The notes: a model not told the origin generated them from the letters alone. A stretch of 41,678 nucleotides of DNA from Schleiferiaceae bacterium (GCA_028357285.1 JAOMWM010000003.1:1-41678); one strand, 5' to 3'; shown: positions 17,036 to 25,887, counted from the stretch's first letter. A program made the numbers and translations.

Positions 17036-19645
17036 ATGTTTTACTCCAAACGACTTTTTACCATCCTGGCCGTGCTTTTCTTGGCCTCTTGCTCTACGAC
17101 TAAAGATCGATGGGTGAACAGAAAGTACCATGAGGTAACGGCACACTACAATGCGTATTTTAATGGAGAGGAGGCTTTCGACGAGGCCGTAAAACAGTTT
17201 CAAAACGGCGAAGAGTGGGATTTTGAACAATTCTTACCCATTTACTTTTGGCCAGACACAGACCAAGCCTCCGGACTATTTGCGAAAATGGACCGCGCTA
17301 TCGAGAAGAGTGCGAAAGTGGTGAAGAAGCACAGTATGGTCTTCGGCGGTAAGCAGAAGAATGATTACGTTTTTAAAGCGTATCTATTAATTGCGCGAAG
17401 TCGATTTTACAAGCATGAGTTGATACAAACGCTTGAAGCGACGTCTTATATCGAAGATAATTTTGGAAGACTTGAGCTGGCGGAAGACGAGGTCTTTTGG
17501 GCAAAGCTTTTGGCGGCACAGACTCATATTCGTATGGAGAACTTCTTTCAGGCCGAGCAGCAGTTGGACGAATTATACACGAAAAAACTTCCGAAGAACA
17601 ATCTCTTTGAGGCCCAAAAAACCATGGCCTATTTCCACTTCTCTCAAGAGCAGTGGGCTGAGGCGCAAGGCTGGGTTGCAGCAGCGGCGCAGAGTGCTAG
17701 TATAAAATCTGAAAAGGTTAGGCTCACGTACCTCAACGCACAGCTTTTAGCAAAGCTCGGTAAAGGCTATGAAAGCGCATTAGCCTACGAAGACGTATTG
17801 AAACTACACCCGGACGATTACGACATCACCTTTTCTGCGCAAATCAAGAGAGCAGAGAATTTTGATGTTTTCATGGAAGACATTAGCATCATTGAGAAAG
17901 CATTGAATAAAATGCTCAAGGACGATAAAAATATCACGTACCGCGATCAGATATATTATGTGTGGGCGCTGAAAGAACTGGACCTAGAGTACTATCCAGA
18001 GGCTGAGATAAAGCTTCGTCAGAGCATTGCCGCATCCGTTGATAATTCACGTCAAAAAGGGAAAAGCTATTTAAAACTGGCTGGAATTGCTTTTGATTTT
18101 AAATCGTTTGTTAACGCACAATCCTATTACGATAGTGCAATTGCTGTTCTACCAATGGACTATCCGGGTTTAGACACCCTTGAAGAGCGTACTTCTGTAT
18201 TGAATGATCTGGTAGCTCAATTAAACGTTGTTGCTCTAGAAGACAGTCTTCAGTCGATGTTCGGAATGACTGATCAGGCTTTGCGACAAAAATTTGAAGA
18301 TTATATAGAAGCCAAACAGGCACGAGAAGAGGAGGCCGCAAGACGCGCTGAAATTGCAGCGATGCGCACAGCTGAAAATGCCCTGTTGGCGGATGCGGGT
18401 CCACAAGCAGGCGGGGGCTCTGGTCAATGGTATTTTTACAATCCAACAGTTCGAGCAAAGGGCGTGGCAGCATTTAAACGTACGTGGGGAAATAGGACAT
18501 TAGAAGACCACTGGCGTACAAAGGACAAACCAGTTCAAGGTTTTGCTGTAGAACAAACCGTTATGCAGGATTCCACTACCAGTGATTCTACTAAGGTTTT
18601 ATTGCCGAGCGATGAAAACAGTGTAGATTATTACCTCGCACGTGTTTTAAAAACCGACGATGATCTAAAAGCAAGCTTGGAGCGCGAAGCCTTTGCTAAA
18701 AGCGAATTAGGGTTCATTTATAAAGATGGACTTAAGGACAACAATGAAGCAGAATTAGCATGGGCAGACTACATGAACGAGTTTGTGTCTTTTGCACAGA
18801 CGACACCGAAAGTTTTATATGGCCAGCATTTACTTTTTAGTGAACAGGAAGTAGAAGATAAGGCAGAAGAGGTGAAATCGGTACTCTTAACAATCTATGC
18901 GAACAGCCCTTATGCGGCATTATTGCGCGGTGAAAAGAAAGACTCCAAAATCCCTTTACAGGAGCAAGAAGCCTACAATGCCGCATTTGCCGCGTATGAA
19001 TCGGGCCAATTTAAATCAGCTACGGCGTTACTTAATACGTTCGCTACAGCCTACCCGAATAGTGCGCTTTTGCCTAAAAAAGGTCTACTAGCAGCATACA
19101 TTACAGGCACTTCCGGCGATGCTGAATCGACAATCGAAGCACTTCAAGGGGTGGTTAAAACGTATTCAGGAACAGAAGAGGCCACCCGCGCAGCTCAGCT
19201 ATTAAGCATGCTGCAAGACGATGAGCGCGGAAATGAAGAAGGGCCGAATCGTGGAATGGGTGATTTAAAAGTGAATAAGGTAGATTTCCAGCGCCAGGAC
19301 AATGCTCCACATAAATTTATCTTAGCGATTCCTGCAGAAAACTCAAAAATTAACGAGTTGCGTAACGCGCTGGCAGATTTTAACAAAGAGTTTTTCAAGT
19401 TTGACAATCTTCGCATTCAAAACATTTTCTACGATCAGAACACGCAGCTAATTATTGTAAGTGGTTTACGCACGAAAGAGAAGGCTGTAGTCTACTTAAA
19501 TACCTTCAATCAACAAGGAACATTAATAGAACAATACTATCCAAAGGCTCAAAGTGCTGGTTTTTACATAAATAATCCGAACTTTGGCAAAGTTTATAGA
19601 GACAAGGTCCTTAAAGAGTACCTCCAATATTTTGATACGTTATGA
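17036..19645 (+). CDS. porW: Type IX secretion / gliding lipoprotein PorW (SprE)
   Basis: This 869-residue lipoprotein has a signal ending in the lipobox FLASC (Cys19). The mature N-terminus STTKDRWVNRKYHEVTAHYN matches SprE/PorW, where the NAYFNGEEAF segment is also typical. The rest is tetratricopeptide-like helices, with a charged helix around residues 425-445 and a C-terminal region with KFILAIPAENSKINELR. In Flavobacterium SprE is needed for gliding and type IX secretion. In Porphyromonas PorW links the outer-membrane ring (PorK/N) to the translocon. The last bases overlap the bactofilin start (ATGA), so the two are coupled. Core T9SS genes such as porL/M and sov are not in the window. 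Confidence 0.9.
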   Translation: MFYSKRLFTILAVLFLASCSTTKDRWVNRKYHEVTAHYNAYFNGEEAFDEAVKQFQNGEEWDFEQFLPIYFWPDTDQASGLFAKMDRAIEKSAKVVKKHSMVFGGKQKNDYVFKAYLLIARSRFYKHELIQTLEATSYIEDNFGRLELAEDEVFWAKLLAAQTHIRMENFFQAEQQLDELYTKKLPKNNLFEAQKTMAYFHFSQEQWAEAQGWVAAAAQSASIKSEKVRLTYLNAQLLAKLGKGYESALAYEDVLKLHPDDYDITFSAQIKRAENFDVFMEDISIIEKALNKMLKDDKNITYRDQIYYVWALKELDLEYYPEAEIKLRQSIAASVDNSRQKGKSYLKLAGIAFDFKSFVNAQSYYDSAIAVLPMDYPGLDTLEERTSVLNDLVAQLNVVALEDSLQSMFGMTDQALRQKFEDYIEAKQAREEEAARRAEIAAMRTAENALLADAGPQAGGGSGQWYFYNPTVRAKGVAAFKRTWGNRTLEDHWRTKDKPVQGFAVEQTVMQDSTTSDSTKVLLPSDENSVDYYLARVLKTDDDLKASLEREAFAKSELGFIYKDGLKDNNEAELAWADYMNEFVSFAQTTPKVLYGQHLLFSEQEVEDKAEEVKSVLLTIYANSPYAALLRGEKKDSKIPLQEQEAYNAAFAAYESGQFKSATALLNTFATAYPNSALLPKKGLLAAYITGTSGDAESTIEALQGVVKTYSGTEEATRAAQLLSMLQDDERGNEEGPNRGMGDLKVNKVDFQRQDNAPHKFILAIPAENSKINELRNALADFNKEFFKFDNLRIQNIFYDQNTQLIIVSGLRTKEKAVVYLNTFNQQGTLIEQYYPKAQSAGFYINNPNFGKVYRDKVLKEYLQYFDTL

Positions 19646-20040
19646 TTTCATCTGCTAAAAAGTACCCAGAACAAGCTCAAGCATCGAACCGCATTCTAGC
19701 GGGCACGAGTATTACCGGTGATGTAGTTTCGGATGGAGACATTCGAGTTGACGGAAAAGTAGCTGGAAACATGAAGGTCACCGGGAAGTTGGTCATCGGT
19801 GAACACGGTCGAGTCGAAGGCGAGGTCGAGTGTAAAAACGCTGCTATCGCAGGTCAATTAGAGGGGATGCTTAAGGTTGCCCAAACATTATCACTTTCGG
19901 CTTCAGCCAAAGTGAAAGGTAAGGTACAGGTTGAGAAATTAGCAGTAGAGCCAGGTGCTGAAATCAACGGTTCAGTAAGCATGGGAGCGCTAATGAAAAA
20001 GGTGGGCGAAGCAGACGCAGCTGCGACAAAAACCGCCTAA
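19642..20040 (+). CDS. Bactofilin (polymer-forming cytoskeletal protein)
   Basis: The 132-residue product is a bactofilin. A short flexible N-terminus is followed by a right-handed beta-helix built from short Gly/Val repeats, for example GDIRVDGKVAGNMKV and GRVEGEVECKNAAIAG. Bactofilins assemble without nucleotide into filaments on the inner membrane and often guide peptidoglycan hydrolases to local sites. This gene overlaps porW by 4 bp and lies 2.7 kb from an M23 peptidase. A short Ala-rich C-terminal tail ends the protein. Confidence 0.95.
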   Translation: MISSAKKYPEQAQASNRILAGTSITGDVVSDGDIRVDGKVAGNMKVTGKLVIGEHGRVEGEVECKNAAIAGQLEGMLKVAQTLSLSASAKVKGKVQVEKLAVEPGAEINGSVSMGALMKKVGEADAAATKTA

Positions 20041-20051
20041 CCCAGTCCGAC

Positions 20052-20264
20052 ATGGCTGATTCTCCGGAAAAAAACGATCGAAAATTTTTGCGTTTTGCAT
20101 CCCTAGGTGTGCAAATGGCAGTGCTCATTTATGCTGGTTCTGAACTGGGCAAATATCTTGACGCCAAATACCCGTCAGACAAGAATTGGTATACCATGGT
20201 TTGTATTTTAGCAGCCGTTGCGATTTCCTTTTACCAACTCATCAAAGAAATGCCAAAGGATTAA
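20052..20264 (+). CDS. AtpZ/AtpI family protein
   Basis: The 70-residue product has two membrane helices (VQMAVLIYAGSELGKYL and MVCILAAVAISFYQLI) separated by a short loop. This matches the AtpZ/AtpI family, which is usually found at the start of F-type ATP synthase operons. It may help c-ring assembly or magnesium supply. It follows the bactofilin by 11 bp and its stop overlaps the next start (TAATG). Confidence 0.88.
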   Translation: MADSPEKNDRKFLRFASLGVQMAVLIYAGSELGKYLDAKYPSDKNWYTMVCILAAVAISFYQLIKEMPKD

Positions 20265-20638
20265 TGACGGATCCTAGAGCTCTTCGGTTTTATACGACCT
20301 TGTTGGTCGTGGCACTACTCGGTGCTTTTGTACAGTCAACAGTTACGGGTCGGCAAATAGCCGGTCCTCTGGTCAATTCCTACATAGTTAACCATACTCT
20401 AGCCGCTGTAATATTTACCTTTTTGTTTCGATGGAGACAAAGGCATATTGAGAAGCTAGGGTTTCTGTTTATGGCCGGGACAGGTCTTAAGTTCTTAACG
20501 TTCTTTATTGTCTTTTACCCCTCATTTCGTGCAGACGGCGAGCTTACTCAAGCAGAGTTCTTGTTATTCTTCATTCCATACGCGCTCTCCACCCTGGTTG
20601 AAACGGTGTTTTTAGCCCGTATTTTGAACCGCGAATAG
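20264..20638 (+). CDS. Small membrane protein of the ATP synthase region (DUF6168-like)
   Basis: The 124-residue product has about four membrane helices, including FYTTLLVVALLGAFVQS, LAAVIFTFLFRW, GLKFLTFFIVFYPSF and FLLFFIPYALSTLVETVFLA. I start it at MTDPRALRF (ATG 20264), overlapping the AtpZ stop as TAATG; the longer frame would overlap AtpZ extensively. Position and size match the second small membrane protein before atpB in other Bacteroidota, which I think is DUF6168, though I cannot verify this. A role in ATP synthase assembly is an inference from location. Confidence 0.7.
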   Translation: MTDPRALRFYTTLLVVALLGAFVQSTVTGRQIAGPLVNSYIVNHTLAAVIFTFLFRWRQRHIEKLGFLFMAGTGLKFLTFFIVFYPSFRADGELTQAEFLLFFIPYALSTLVETVFLARILNRE

Positions 20639-20662
20639 CCCGTTTGATTTCCTTAGATAAAA

Positions 20663-20694
20663 GACTATTAGGCAGACTATTAGTCTTCTTTTGT
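20663..20694 (+). terminator. Possible weak terminator or attenuator before atpB
   Basis: AAGACTA (20663-20669) can pair with TAGTCTT (20683-20689) across a 13-base loop, followed by CTTTTG. A 10-bp direct repeat AGACTATTAG (20664 and 20676) lets the right arm pair with either copy. It would separate the porW unit from the atpB promoter, but the stem is AT-rich. Confidence 0.4.
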
Positions 20695-20713
20695 AGCGTT
20701 GAAATCCCACCCC

Positions 20714-20722
20714 TGTGGATAA
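20714..20722. other. Single DnaA-box-like 9-mer
   Basis: TGTGGATAA is the exact reverse complement of the DnaA box TTATCCACA and lies in the non-coding stretch before atpB. About 0.3 such matches are expected by chance in this window, so the function is uncertain. Confidence 0.25.
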
Positions 20723-20769
20723 CTAATAATAAATAGCACCTTTTCTTTTAAGGCGTGAAGATTCTTCAC

Positions 20770-20777
20770 TAGTTTTG
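20770..20777 (+). promoter_or_regulatory. -7 promoter element for the atpB operon
   Basis: TAGTTTTG matches TAnnTTTG exactly and lies 51 bases before the atpB ATG in the 189-bp gap between the small membrane protein and atpB. I see no clear -33 TTG. The gap also holds the direct repeat and the DnaA-like box, and nothing else I can interpret. Confidence 0.45.
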
Positions 20778-20827
20778 CCCCGATTTTAAGCCGCTAAAAT
20801 TCCGGAAACGGAAAATGCAAAAAGTGT

Positions 20828-21991
20828 ATGATTTCTAAGTTTACTGCCTTATCAGCCTTCGTAGGCTTAATGTTCTTCTCAGCACCTGCGGTAGCTCAAG
20901 ACCACGGTCATGAGAACACACACCTCGAGAACGCACATCAAAACGACGCTCAAAACAATGAAGCGCACGGTGAGGAACTCCACGGTGAGGAAGCACATTC
21001 AGAGGGTCATGGCCATGGAGCGTTTGTACCAGCGTCAGATACTGAAGGAAGAAAAGCGGTTGTTAAAGAGACGGTTGAACATCACCTTGCAGACTCATAC
21101 GAGTTTCATATTGTAGGTCCTGTAGGTTTTCCGCTACCGGTTATATTATTCGACAACGGTCTAAAAGTCTTTTCATCAGCGAAATTCCAGCACGGAGAAT
21201 CAGTGGCGGAAGTTGACGGTCAGTATTACGTGATTCACCACAGTAAGATTTACAAAACGGACGCTGAAGGAAACATGTTACTTGATGAGGCGGGCCATCA
21301 CATTAAACCATTAGATTTCTCTATCACAAAGAATGTGTTCATGATTATGTTCATGGCAGTATTTATGTTCTTCTTGTTCAGAGGTGTAGCAAAGACCTAC
21401 AAAAACAGCTTGGTGCCTAGCAAAGCGGGTCGTTTCCTAGAGCCTTTAATCGTTTTGATCAGAGACGAGATTGCGATTCCAAACATTGGCGAAAAGCATT
21501 ATAAGCGTTACATGAGCTTCTTGCTCACAATCTTCTTCTTTATTTGGTTCTTGAACCTTGCGGGCATGACTCCGCTAGGGGTTAACGTTACTGGAAATAT
21601 TGCCGTAACAGTTTCTTTAGCCTTAATGACCTTCTTTATCACACAGTTTAGTGGTAAGAAAGATTACTGGATGCACATTTTCTGGATGCCGGGTGTACCG
21701 GTATTATTACGTCCCGTATTGGCAGTAATCGAATTGATTGGATTGGTGGTTAAGCCATTCTCATTGACTATTCGTCTCTACGCAAACATGCTCGCTGGTC
21801 ACGTTGTGATCATGAGTATTCTAGGGTTAATCTACATTTTCGCATCGTACACTGCTGCGATTCCGTTTACTGGATTAACATTGTTCCTGTATGTTCTCGA
21901 GTTGCTAGTAGCGGCTCTGCAGGCATACATTTTTACCATGTTGGCGTCTCTGTATTTCGGTGCAGCCGTTGAAGAGCACGACCATCACTAA
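20828..21991 (+). CDS. atpB: ATP synthase F0 subunit a
   Basis: Subunit a forms the half-channels that pass protons to the c-ring. The protein is long (387 residues). A signal peptide (cleavage after about residue 23, SAPAVAQ) is followed by a strongly His/Glu-rich stretch (GHENTHLENAH through HSEGHGHG) and a folded periplasmic segment. Only then do the membrane helices begin, near residue 165. The essential Arg is R316 in KPFSLTIRLYANMLAGH. The last residues are again His-rich (EEHDHH). Long N-terminal extensions of this kind occur in Bacteroidota AtpB. It is the first gene of the atpBEFHAG unit. Confidence 0.97.
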   Translation: MISKFTALSAFVGLMFFSAPAVAQDHGHENTHLENAHQNDAQNNEAHGEELHGEEAHSEGHGHGAFVPASDTEGRKAVVKETVEHHLADSYEFHIVGPVGFPLPVILFDNGLKVFSSAKFQHGESVAEVDGQYYVIHHSKIYKTDAEGNMLLDEAGHHIKPLDFSITKNVFMIMFMAVFMFFLFRGVAKTYKNSLVPSKAGRFLEPLIVLIRDEIAIPNIGEKHYKRYMSFLLTIFFFIWFLNLAGMTPLGVNVTGNIAVTVSLALMTFFITQFSGKKDYWMHIFWMPGVPVLLRPVLAVIELIGLVVKPFSLTIRLYANMLAGHVVIMSILGLIYIFASYTAAIPFTGLTLFLYVLELLVAALQAYIFTMLASLYFGAAVEEHDHH

Positions 21992-22020
21992 CTAAGAGTA
22001 TTAATTAAATTTTATATACT

Positions 22021-22212
22021 ATGGAAATTCCAACTATTGTAGGCGCAGGCTTGATCGTAATCGGTGCTGGTATGGGTATCGGTAGAATCGGTGGTTCAGC
22101 TATGGAGGCTATCGGTCGTCAACCTGAGGCATCTGGTAAAATCCAAACAGCTATGATTATTGCTGCTGCACTTATCGAGGGTATCGGTTTTGCGGCACTT
22201 TTCGCAGCTTAA
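22021..22212 (+). CDS. atpE: ATP synthase F0 subunit c
   Basis: The 63-residue proteolipid has two membrane hairpin helices joined by the polar loop AIGRQPEASGK. The ion-carrying acid is E53 in AALIEGIGF. The Ser/Thr and Tyr that follow the Glu in sodium-binding c subunits are absent, so proton coupling is likely. A terminator-like hairpin directly follows the gene, which may raise atpE mRNA relative to the genes downstream and fit the multimeric c-ring. Confidence 0.97.
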   Translation: MEIPTIVGAGLIVIGAGMGIGRIGGSAMEAIGRQPEASGKIQTAMIIAAALIEGIGFAALFAA

Positions 22213-22222
22213 GAAAATGAAG

Positions 22223-22260
22223 TAGACGGGAGCAACGATTGGTTGCACCGTCTATTTTTT
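22223..22260 (+). terminator. Hairpin with T-run after atpE (attenuator or mRNA stabiliser)
   Basis: TAGACGG pairs with CCGTCTA, and inside it GCAAC pairs with GTTGC around a 5-base loop, with a small asymmetric bulge between. Six T residues follow at 22255-22260. It has all parts of an intrinsic terminator but lies inside the atp operon, so it may end only part of the transcripts or protect the atpBE mRNA. Confidence 0.75.
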
Positions 22261-22293
22261 CCTCATTATAGAATTTGATTTTAATCAAAAAAC

Positions 22294-22794
22294 ATGGATA
22301 AGCTAATTAATGACTTCTCAATAGGATTATTCTTCTGGCAATCGCTGGTGTTTCTTCTTTTGATCTTCGTGCTTAAAAAGTATGCATGGAAGCCTATTTT
22401 GAACGCGGTTAACGAAAGAGAACAATCTATTGAAGACGCTTTGAAAGAAGCTGAGAAGGCGCGTCTTGAAATGCAGTCGTTGCAGGAGAGTAACGAAGCC
22501 ATTTTGAAAGAAGCCCGTGAAGAGCGTGAACGCATCTTGAAAGAGGCGCGTGACATGAAAAACAAAATGATTTCTGAGGCAAAAGACGCAGCGGCTACGG
22601 AAGCGGATAAAGCTATTGTATCTGCAAAAGCAGCTATTGAAGCAGAGAAATCAGCGGCTATTGCTGAGCTCAAGAACCAGGCGGCTTCTTTAAGTATTGA
22701 TGTTGCTGAAAAGATCTTAGGTCAGGAGTTGAGTGCAGAAAACAAGCAAACTGCAATGATTGGTAAGATCATTGAAGACGTGAAATTCAACTAA
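22294..22794 (+). CDS. atpF: ATP synthase F0 subunit b
   Basis: The 166-residue subunit is the peripheral stalk. One N-terminal membrane helix (FFWQSLVFLLLIFVLKKYAW) is followed by KPILNAVNEREQSI and a long charged coiled coil up to the C-terminal amphipathic helix. Repeated heptad Ala/Glu/Lys patterns and the length are typical. It comes 33 bases after the post-atpE hairpin and 8 bases before atpH. Confidence 0.96.
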   Translation: MDKLINDFSIGLFFWQSLVFLLLIFVLKKYAWKPILNAVNEREQSIEDALKEAEKARLEMQSLQESNEAILKEAREERERILKEARDMKNKMISEAKDAAATEADKAIVSAKAAIEAEKSAAIAELKNQAASLSIDVAEKILGQELSAENKQTAMIGKIIEDVKFN

Positions 22795-22802
22795 GAACAG
22801 GT

Positions 22803-23339
22803 ATGAATTACCCAAGAGTCGCAACCCGTTACAGTAAAGCCTTATTAGAATTGGCGATAGAACAAAACGTATTAGACGTCGTTCGCGCTGATGCTACTTT
22901 AACTAAGGAAACGGTATTAGCATCCGGAGAATTAGCATTGTTGCTGAAGAATCCGGTGGTTAAAGCAGACAAGAAGCAGGCGATCTTGAAAGAGGTCTTC
23001 GGTGGAAAAGTGAGTGAACTTTTCGAGGGTTTTATTATGCTGCTTACGAACAACGGTCGCGAAGAGCATTTGGCTAAAGTTTGTGAGAAGTTTGAAAAAG
23101 ACGTTTTGGGGCATAAAGGAATCATCGAGGCTCACGTGGTGAGTGCAGTTGCTTTGTCTCCAGTCGATAAAGAAAATTTGGTTTCGAAATTATCGAGCCA
23201 GTTGAGCAAAGAGGTATTACTCACTGAAGAAGTCGACGCTACCGTTATCGGTGGATTGAAGTTGGAAGTGGAAGGATACCAATTAGATAATACAATTTCC
23301 GGTAAGCTAAGATCATTGCGCAATGCAATGATTGACTAG
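22803..23339 (+). CDS. atpH: ATP synthase F1 subunit delta
   Basis: The 178-residue protein links the peripheral stalk to the top of the alpha/beta hexamer. RVATRYSKALLELAIEQ at the N-terminus, the central FIMLLTNNGREEHL helix and the C-terminal DATVIGGLKLEVEGYQLDNT strand pair are the characteristic family elements. Length is normal. Confidence 0.96.
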   Translation: MNYPRVATRYSKALLELAIEQNVLDVVRADATLTKETVLASGELALLLKNPVVKADKKQAILKEVFGGKVSELFEGFIMLLTNNGREEHLAKVCEKFEKDVLGHKGIIEAHVVSAVALSPVDKENLVSKLSSQLSKEVLLTEEVDATVIGGLKLEVEGYQLDNTISGKLRSLRNAMID

Positions 23340-23385
23340 TTTCCAAGCATTAGAAAAGAAAAACAAAGACCTTAAATAGAGGATC

Positions 23386-24966
23386 ATGGCAGAAGTAAAT
23401 CCAGCTGAAATTTCAGCAATCCTTAAGCAACAATTATCCGGTTTTAGCGATGGCGCTGATCTAAACGAAGTGGGTACCGTACTTGAAGTAGGTGATGGTA
23501 TTGCGCGCGCTTACGGTTTGGCAAACGCACAATCAGGTGAGTTGGTACAGTTCGAAAACGGCCAAAAAGGTATCGTGTTGAACTTAGAAGAGGATAACGT
23601 CGGTATCGTATTGCTCGCTCCGTCTACGGACATCAAGGAGGGAACCACTGTTAAACGCACAAACACTATCGCATCTATCAACGTAGGTGAGGGAGTTGTG
23701 GGTCGTGTAGTGGATACCTTGGGAAAACCCATCGACGGTAAAGGACCGATTCAGGGCGAAACATTTGAGTTGCCATTGGAGCGTAAAGCACCAGGGGTAA
23801 TTTTCCGTCAGCCAGTGAACGAACCAATGCAAACAGGTATCAAGTCAATTGATGCGATGATTCCTATCGGTCGTGGTCAACGTGAGCTTATTATCGGTGA
23901 CCGTCAGACAGGTAAGACAACTGTTGCCATCGATACCATTATTAACCAGAAAGAGTTCTTCGACAAGGGTGAGCCAGTATACTGTATCTACGTTGCTGTA
24001 GGTCAGAAAGGTTCTACGGTTGCAGGTATTGCTAAGACGTTAGAAGACGCTGGCGCAATGCAGTACACTACGATTGTTGCGGCGAACGCTTCTGATCCAG
24101 CACCGATGCAGTTTTACGCGCCATTTGCCGGTGCAGCAATCGGTGAGTACTTCCGCGATACAGGTCGTCCAGGTTTGATCATCTATGATGACCTTTCAAA
24201 GCAGGCGGTAGCCTACCGTGAGGTTTCGTTGTTGCTACGTCGTCCTCCAGGTCGCGAGGCATATCCGGGTGATGTATTCTACTTGCACTCAAGATTACTG
24301 GAGCGTGCGGCAAAAGTGATCGCTGATGATACTATTGCTTCGCAAATGAATGATCTTCCTGAGTCGCTGAAAGACAAAGTAAAAGGAGGCGGTTCATTGA
24401 CGGCACTCCCGATCATTGAAACACAAGCGGGTGATGTATCTGCATACATTCCTACCAACGTAATTTCTATTACTGACGGACAGATCTTCTTAGAAGCTGA
24501 CCTCTTTAACGCCGGCGTACGTCCTGCGATTAACGTAGGTATCTCTGTATCTCGTGTAGGGGGTTCTGCTCAGATCAAGCCGATGAAGAAGGTATCTGGT
24601 ACGTTAAAGCTTGACCAAGCACAGTACCGTGAGCTAGAAGCGTTTGCTAAGTTTGGATCTGACCTTGATGCAGCGACAATGTCCGTGATCAACAAGGGTG
24701 AGCGTAACGTGGAGATTCTGAAGCAAGGTGTGAATGCACCGATGTCGGTTGCACACCAGGTAGCGATCATCTACGTAGGTACTAAAGGAAAATTGAACAA
24801 AGTTCCAGTAAACAAGGTAAAAGCATTTGAAAGTGCACTTATCGAATACATGGAAGGAAATAAGAAAGACGCGCTTAACAGCATAGCTGGTGGCAAGTGG
24901 ACGGACGTAGAGATTGGTGCTATTGAAGAGTCTATTGCGGAAGTACTACCTAACTACGAAGCGTAA
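23386..24966 (+). CDS. atpA: ATP synthase F1 subunit alpha
   Basis: The 526-residue alpha subunit forms the catalytic hexamer with beta and binds a non-exchanged nucleotide. The Walker A motif GDRQTGKT lies at residues 171-178, after the conserved [11 protein letters not shown] strand. [30 protein letters not shown] and the later arginine-rich segment are intact. A short AGAGGA stretch just before the ATG is one of the few Shine-Dalgarno-like sequences in the window. Confidence 0.99.
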   Translation: MAEVNPAEISAILKQQLSGFSDGADLNEVGTVLEVGDGIARAYGLANAQSGELVQFENGQKGIVLNLEEDNVGIVLLAPSTDIKEGTTVKRTNTIASINVGEGVVGRVVDTLGKPIDGKGPIQGETFELPLERKAPGVIFRQPVNEPMQTGIKSIDAMIPIGRGQRELIIGDRQTGKTTVAIDTIINQKEFFDKGEPVYCIYVAVGQKGSTVAGIAKTLEDAGAMQYTTIVAANASDPAPMQFYAPFAGAAIGEYFRDTGRPGLIIYDDLSKQAVAYREVSLLLRRPPGREAYPGDVFYLHSRLLERAAKVIADDTIASQMNDLPESLKDKVKGGGSLTALPIIETQAGDVSAYIPTNVISITDGQIFLEADLFNAGVRPAINVGISVSRVGGSAQIKPMKKVSGTLKLDQAQYRELEAFAKFGSDLDAATMSVINKGERNVEILKQGVNAPMSVAHQVAIIYVGTKGKLNKVPVNKVKAFESALIEYMEGNKKDALNSIAGGKWTDVEIGAIEESIAEVLPNYEA

Positions 24967-25001
24967 TTTACCTCCCTTAGGGAAGGAAAAACTAACGTCC
25001 T

Positions 25002-25865
25002 ATGGCGAACTTAAAAGAGCTTAGAAACAGAATCACTTCTATTGGTAGCACAATGAAGATCACTTCAGCGATGAAGATGGTGAGTGCTGCTAAATTGAAG
25101 AAAGCACAAGATGCAATCGTGCAGATGCGACCTTATGCTTCTAAGTTGACTGAAATTCTTCAGAAAGCATCCAGTACATTGGACAGTAGCGAAAACGCCT
25201 ACGGTGAAGTTCGTGACGGTAACAAGGCACGCTTGGTTGTGATTTCTTCGAACAGAGGTCTTTGTGGTGGATTTAACTCAAGTGTTGTTAAAAAAGCAAA
25301 GAGTTACATGGCCGCAAACCCCGCTGAGTACACCATTGCGACGGTTGGAAAGAAAGCACACGATGCTTTTAAAAACGATTCGCGCAAAGTAAGCAGCAAC
25401 ACAGCACTTTGGGATGAAATCACGTTTGACGGTGCAAAGCAAGAGGCGCAAGCCTTGATGGACGGCTTCGTTGCAGGTGAATTTGATAAAGTAGTGATTC
25501 TGTACAACTCTTTTAAAAACGCTGCAGTTCAAGAGCCACAGGCAGAGCAATTCTTGCCGATTGCTATGGAAGAAAAATTAGGTAGCACAGAGGTGACGGA
25601 TACTACGGAGTATATCTACGAGCCTTCGATGCAAGAAATCCTAGCCGATTTGATTCCGACGTCATTAAAGACGCAATTCTTTGCAGCGCTATTAGATGCG
25701 AATGCGTCAGAGCATGGTGCGCGTATGACGGCGATGCACAAAGCAACCGACAATGCAAAAGCACTACAGGGAGATTTGAAGCTTGAATACAACAAGGCAC
25801 GTCAGGCGGCGATCACCAATGAAATCCTTGAGATTGTGGGTGGTGCAGATGCCTTGGCGGGTTAA
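25002..25865 (+). CDS. atpG: ATP synthase F1 subunit gamma
   Basis: The 287-residue central rotor shaft. The N-terminal coiled-coil helix begins LKELRNRITSIGSTMKITSAMKMVSAAKL. The middle globular part has SSNRGLCGGFNSSV. The C-terminal helix has ARMTAMHKATDNAK and NKARQAAITNEILEIVGGA. It closes the operon; atpD and atpC are not in the window, as in other Bacteroidota where they form a separate locus. A strong terminator follows. Confidence 0.98.
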   Translation: MANLKELRNRITSIGSTMKITSAMKMVSAAKLKKAQDAIVQMRPYASKLTEILQKASSTLDSSENAYGEVRDGNKARLVVISSNRGLCGGFNSSVVKKAKSYMAANPAEYTIATVGKKAHDAFKNDSRKVSSNTALWDEITFDGAKQEAQALMDGFVAGEFDKVVILYNSFKNAAVQEPQAEQFLPIAMEEKLGSTEVTDTTEYIYEPSMQEILADLIPTSLKTQFFAALLDANASEHGARMTAMHKATDNAKALQGDLKLEYNKARQAAITNEILEIVGGADALAG

Positions 25866-25887
25866 TACAGCCTATACAAACATTAAA

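Noticed and set aside
16961-17230. N-terminal extension of the M23 peptidase
   Set aside because: It would cross the divergent promoter region and the start of porW. MATEKQ at 16960 gives a normal membrane-anchored protein.
24967-25001. Hairpin between atpA and atpG
   Set aside because: CCC-TTA-GGG pairs over only a few bases with no T-run, too weak to call a terminator.
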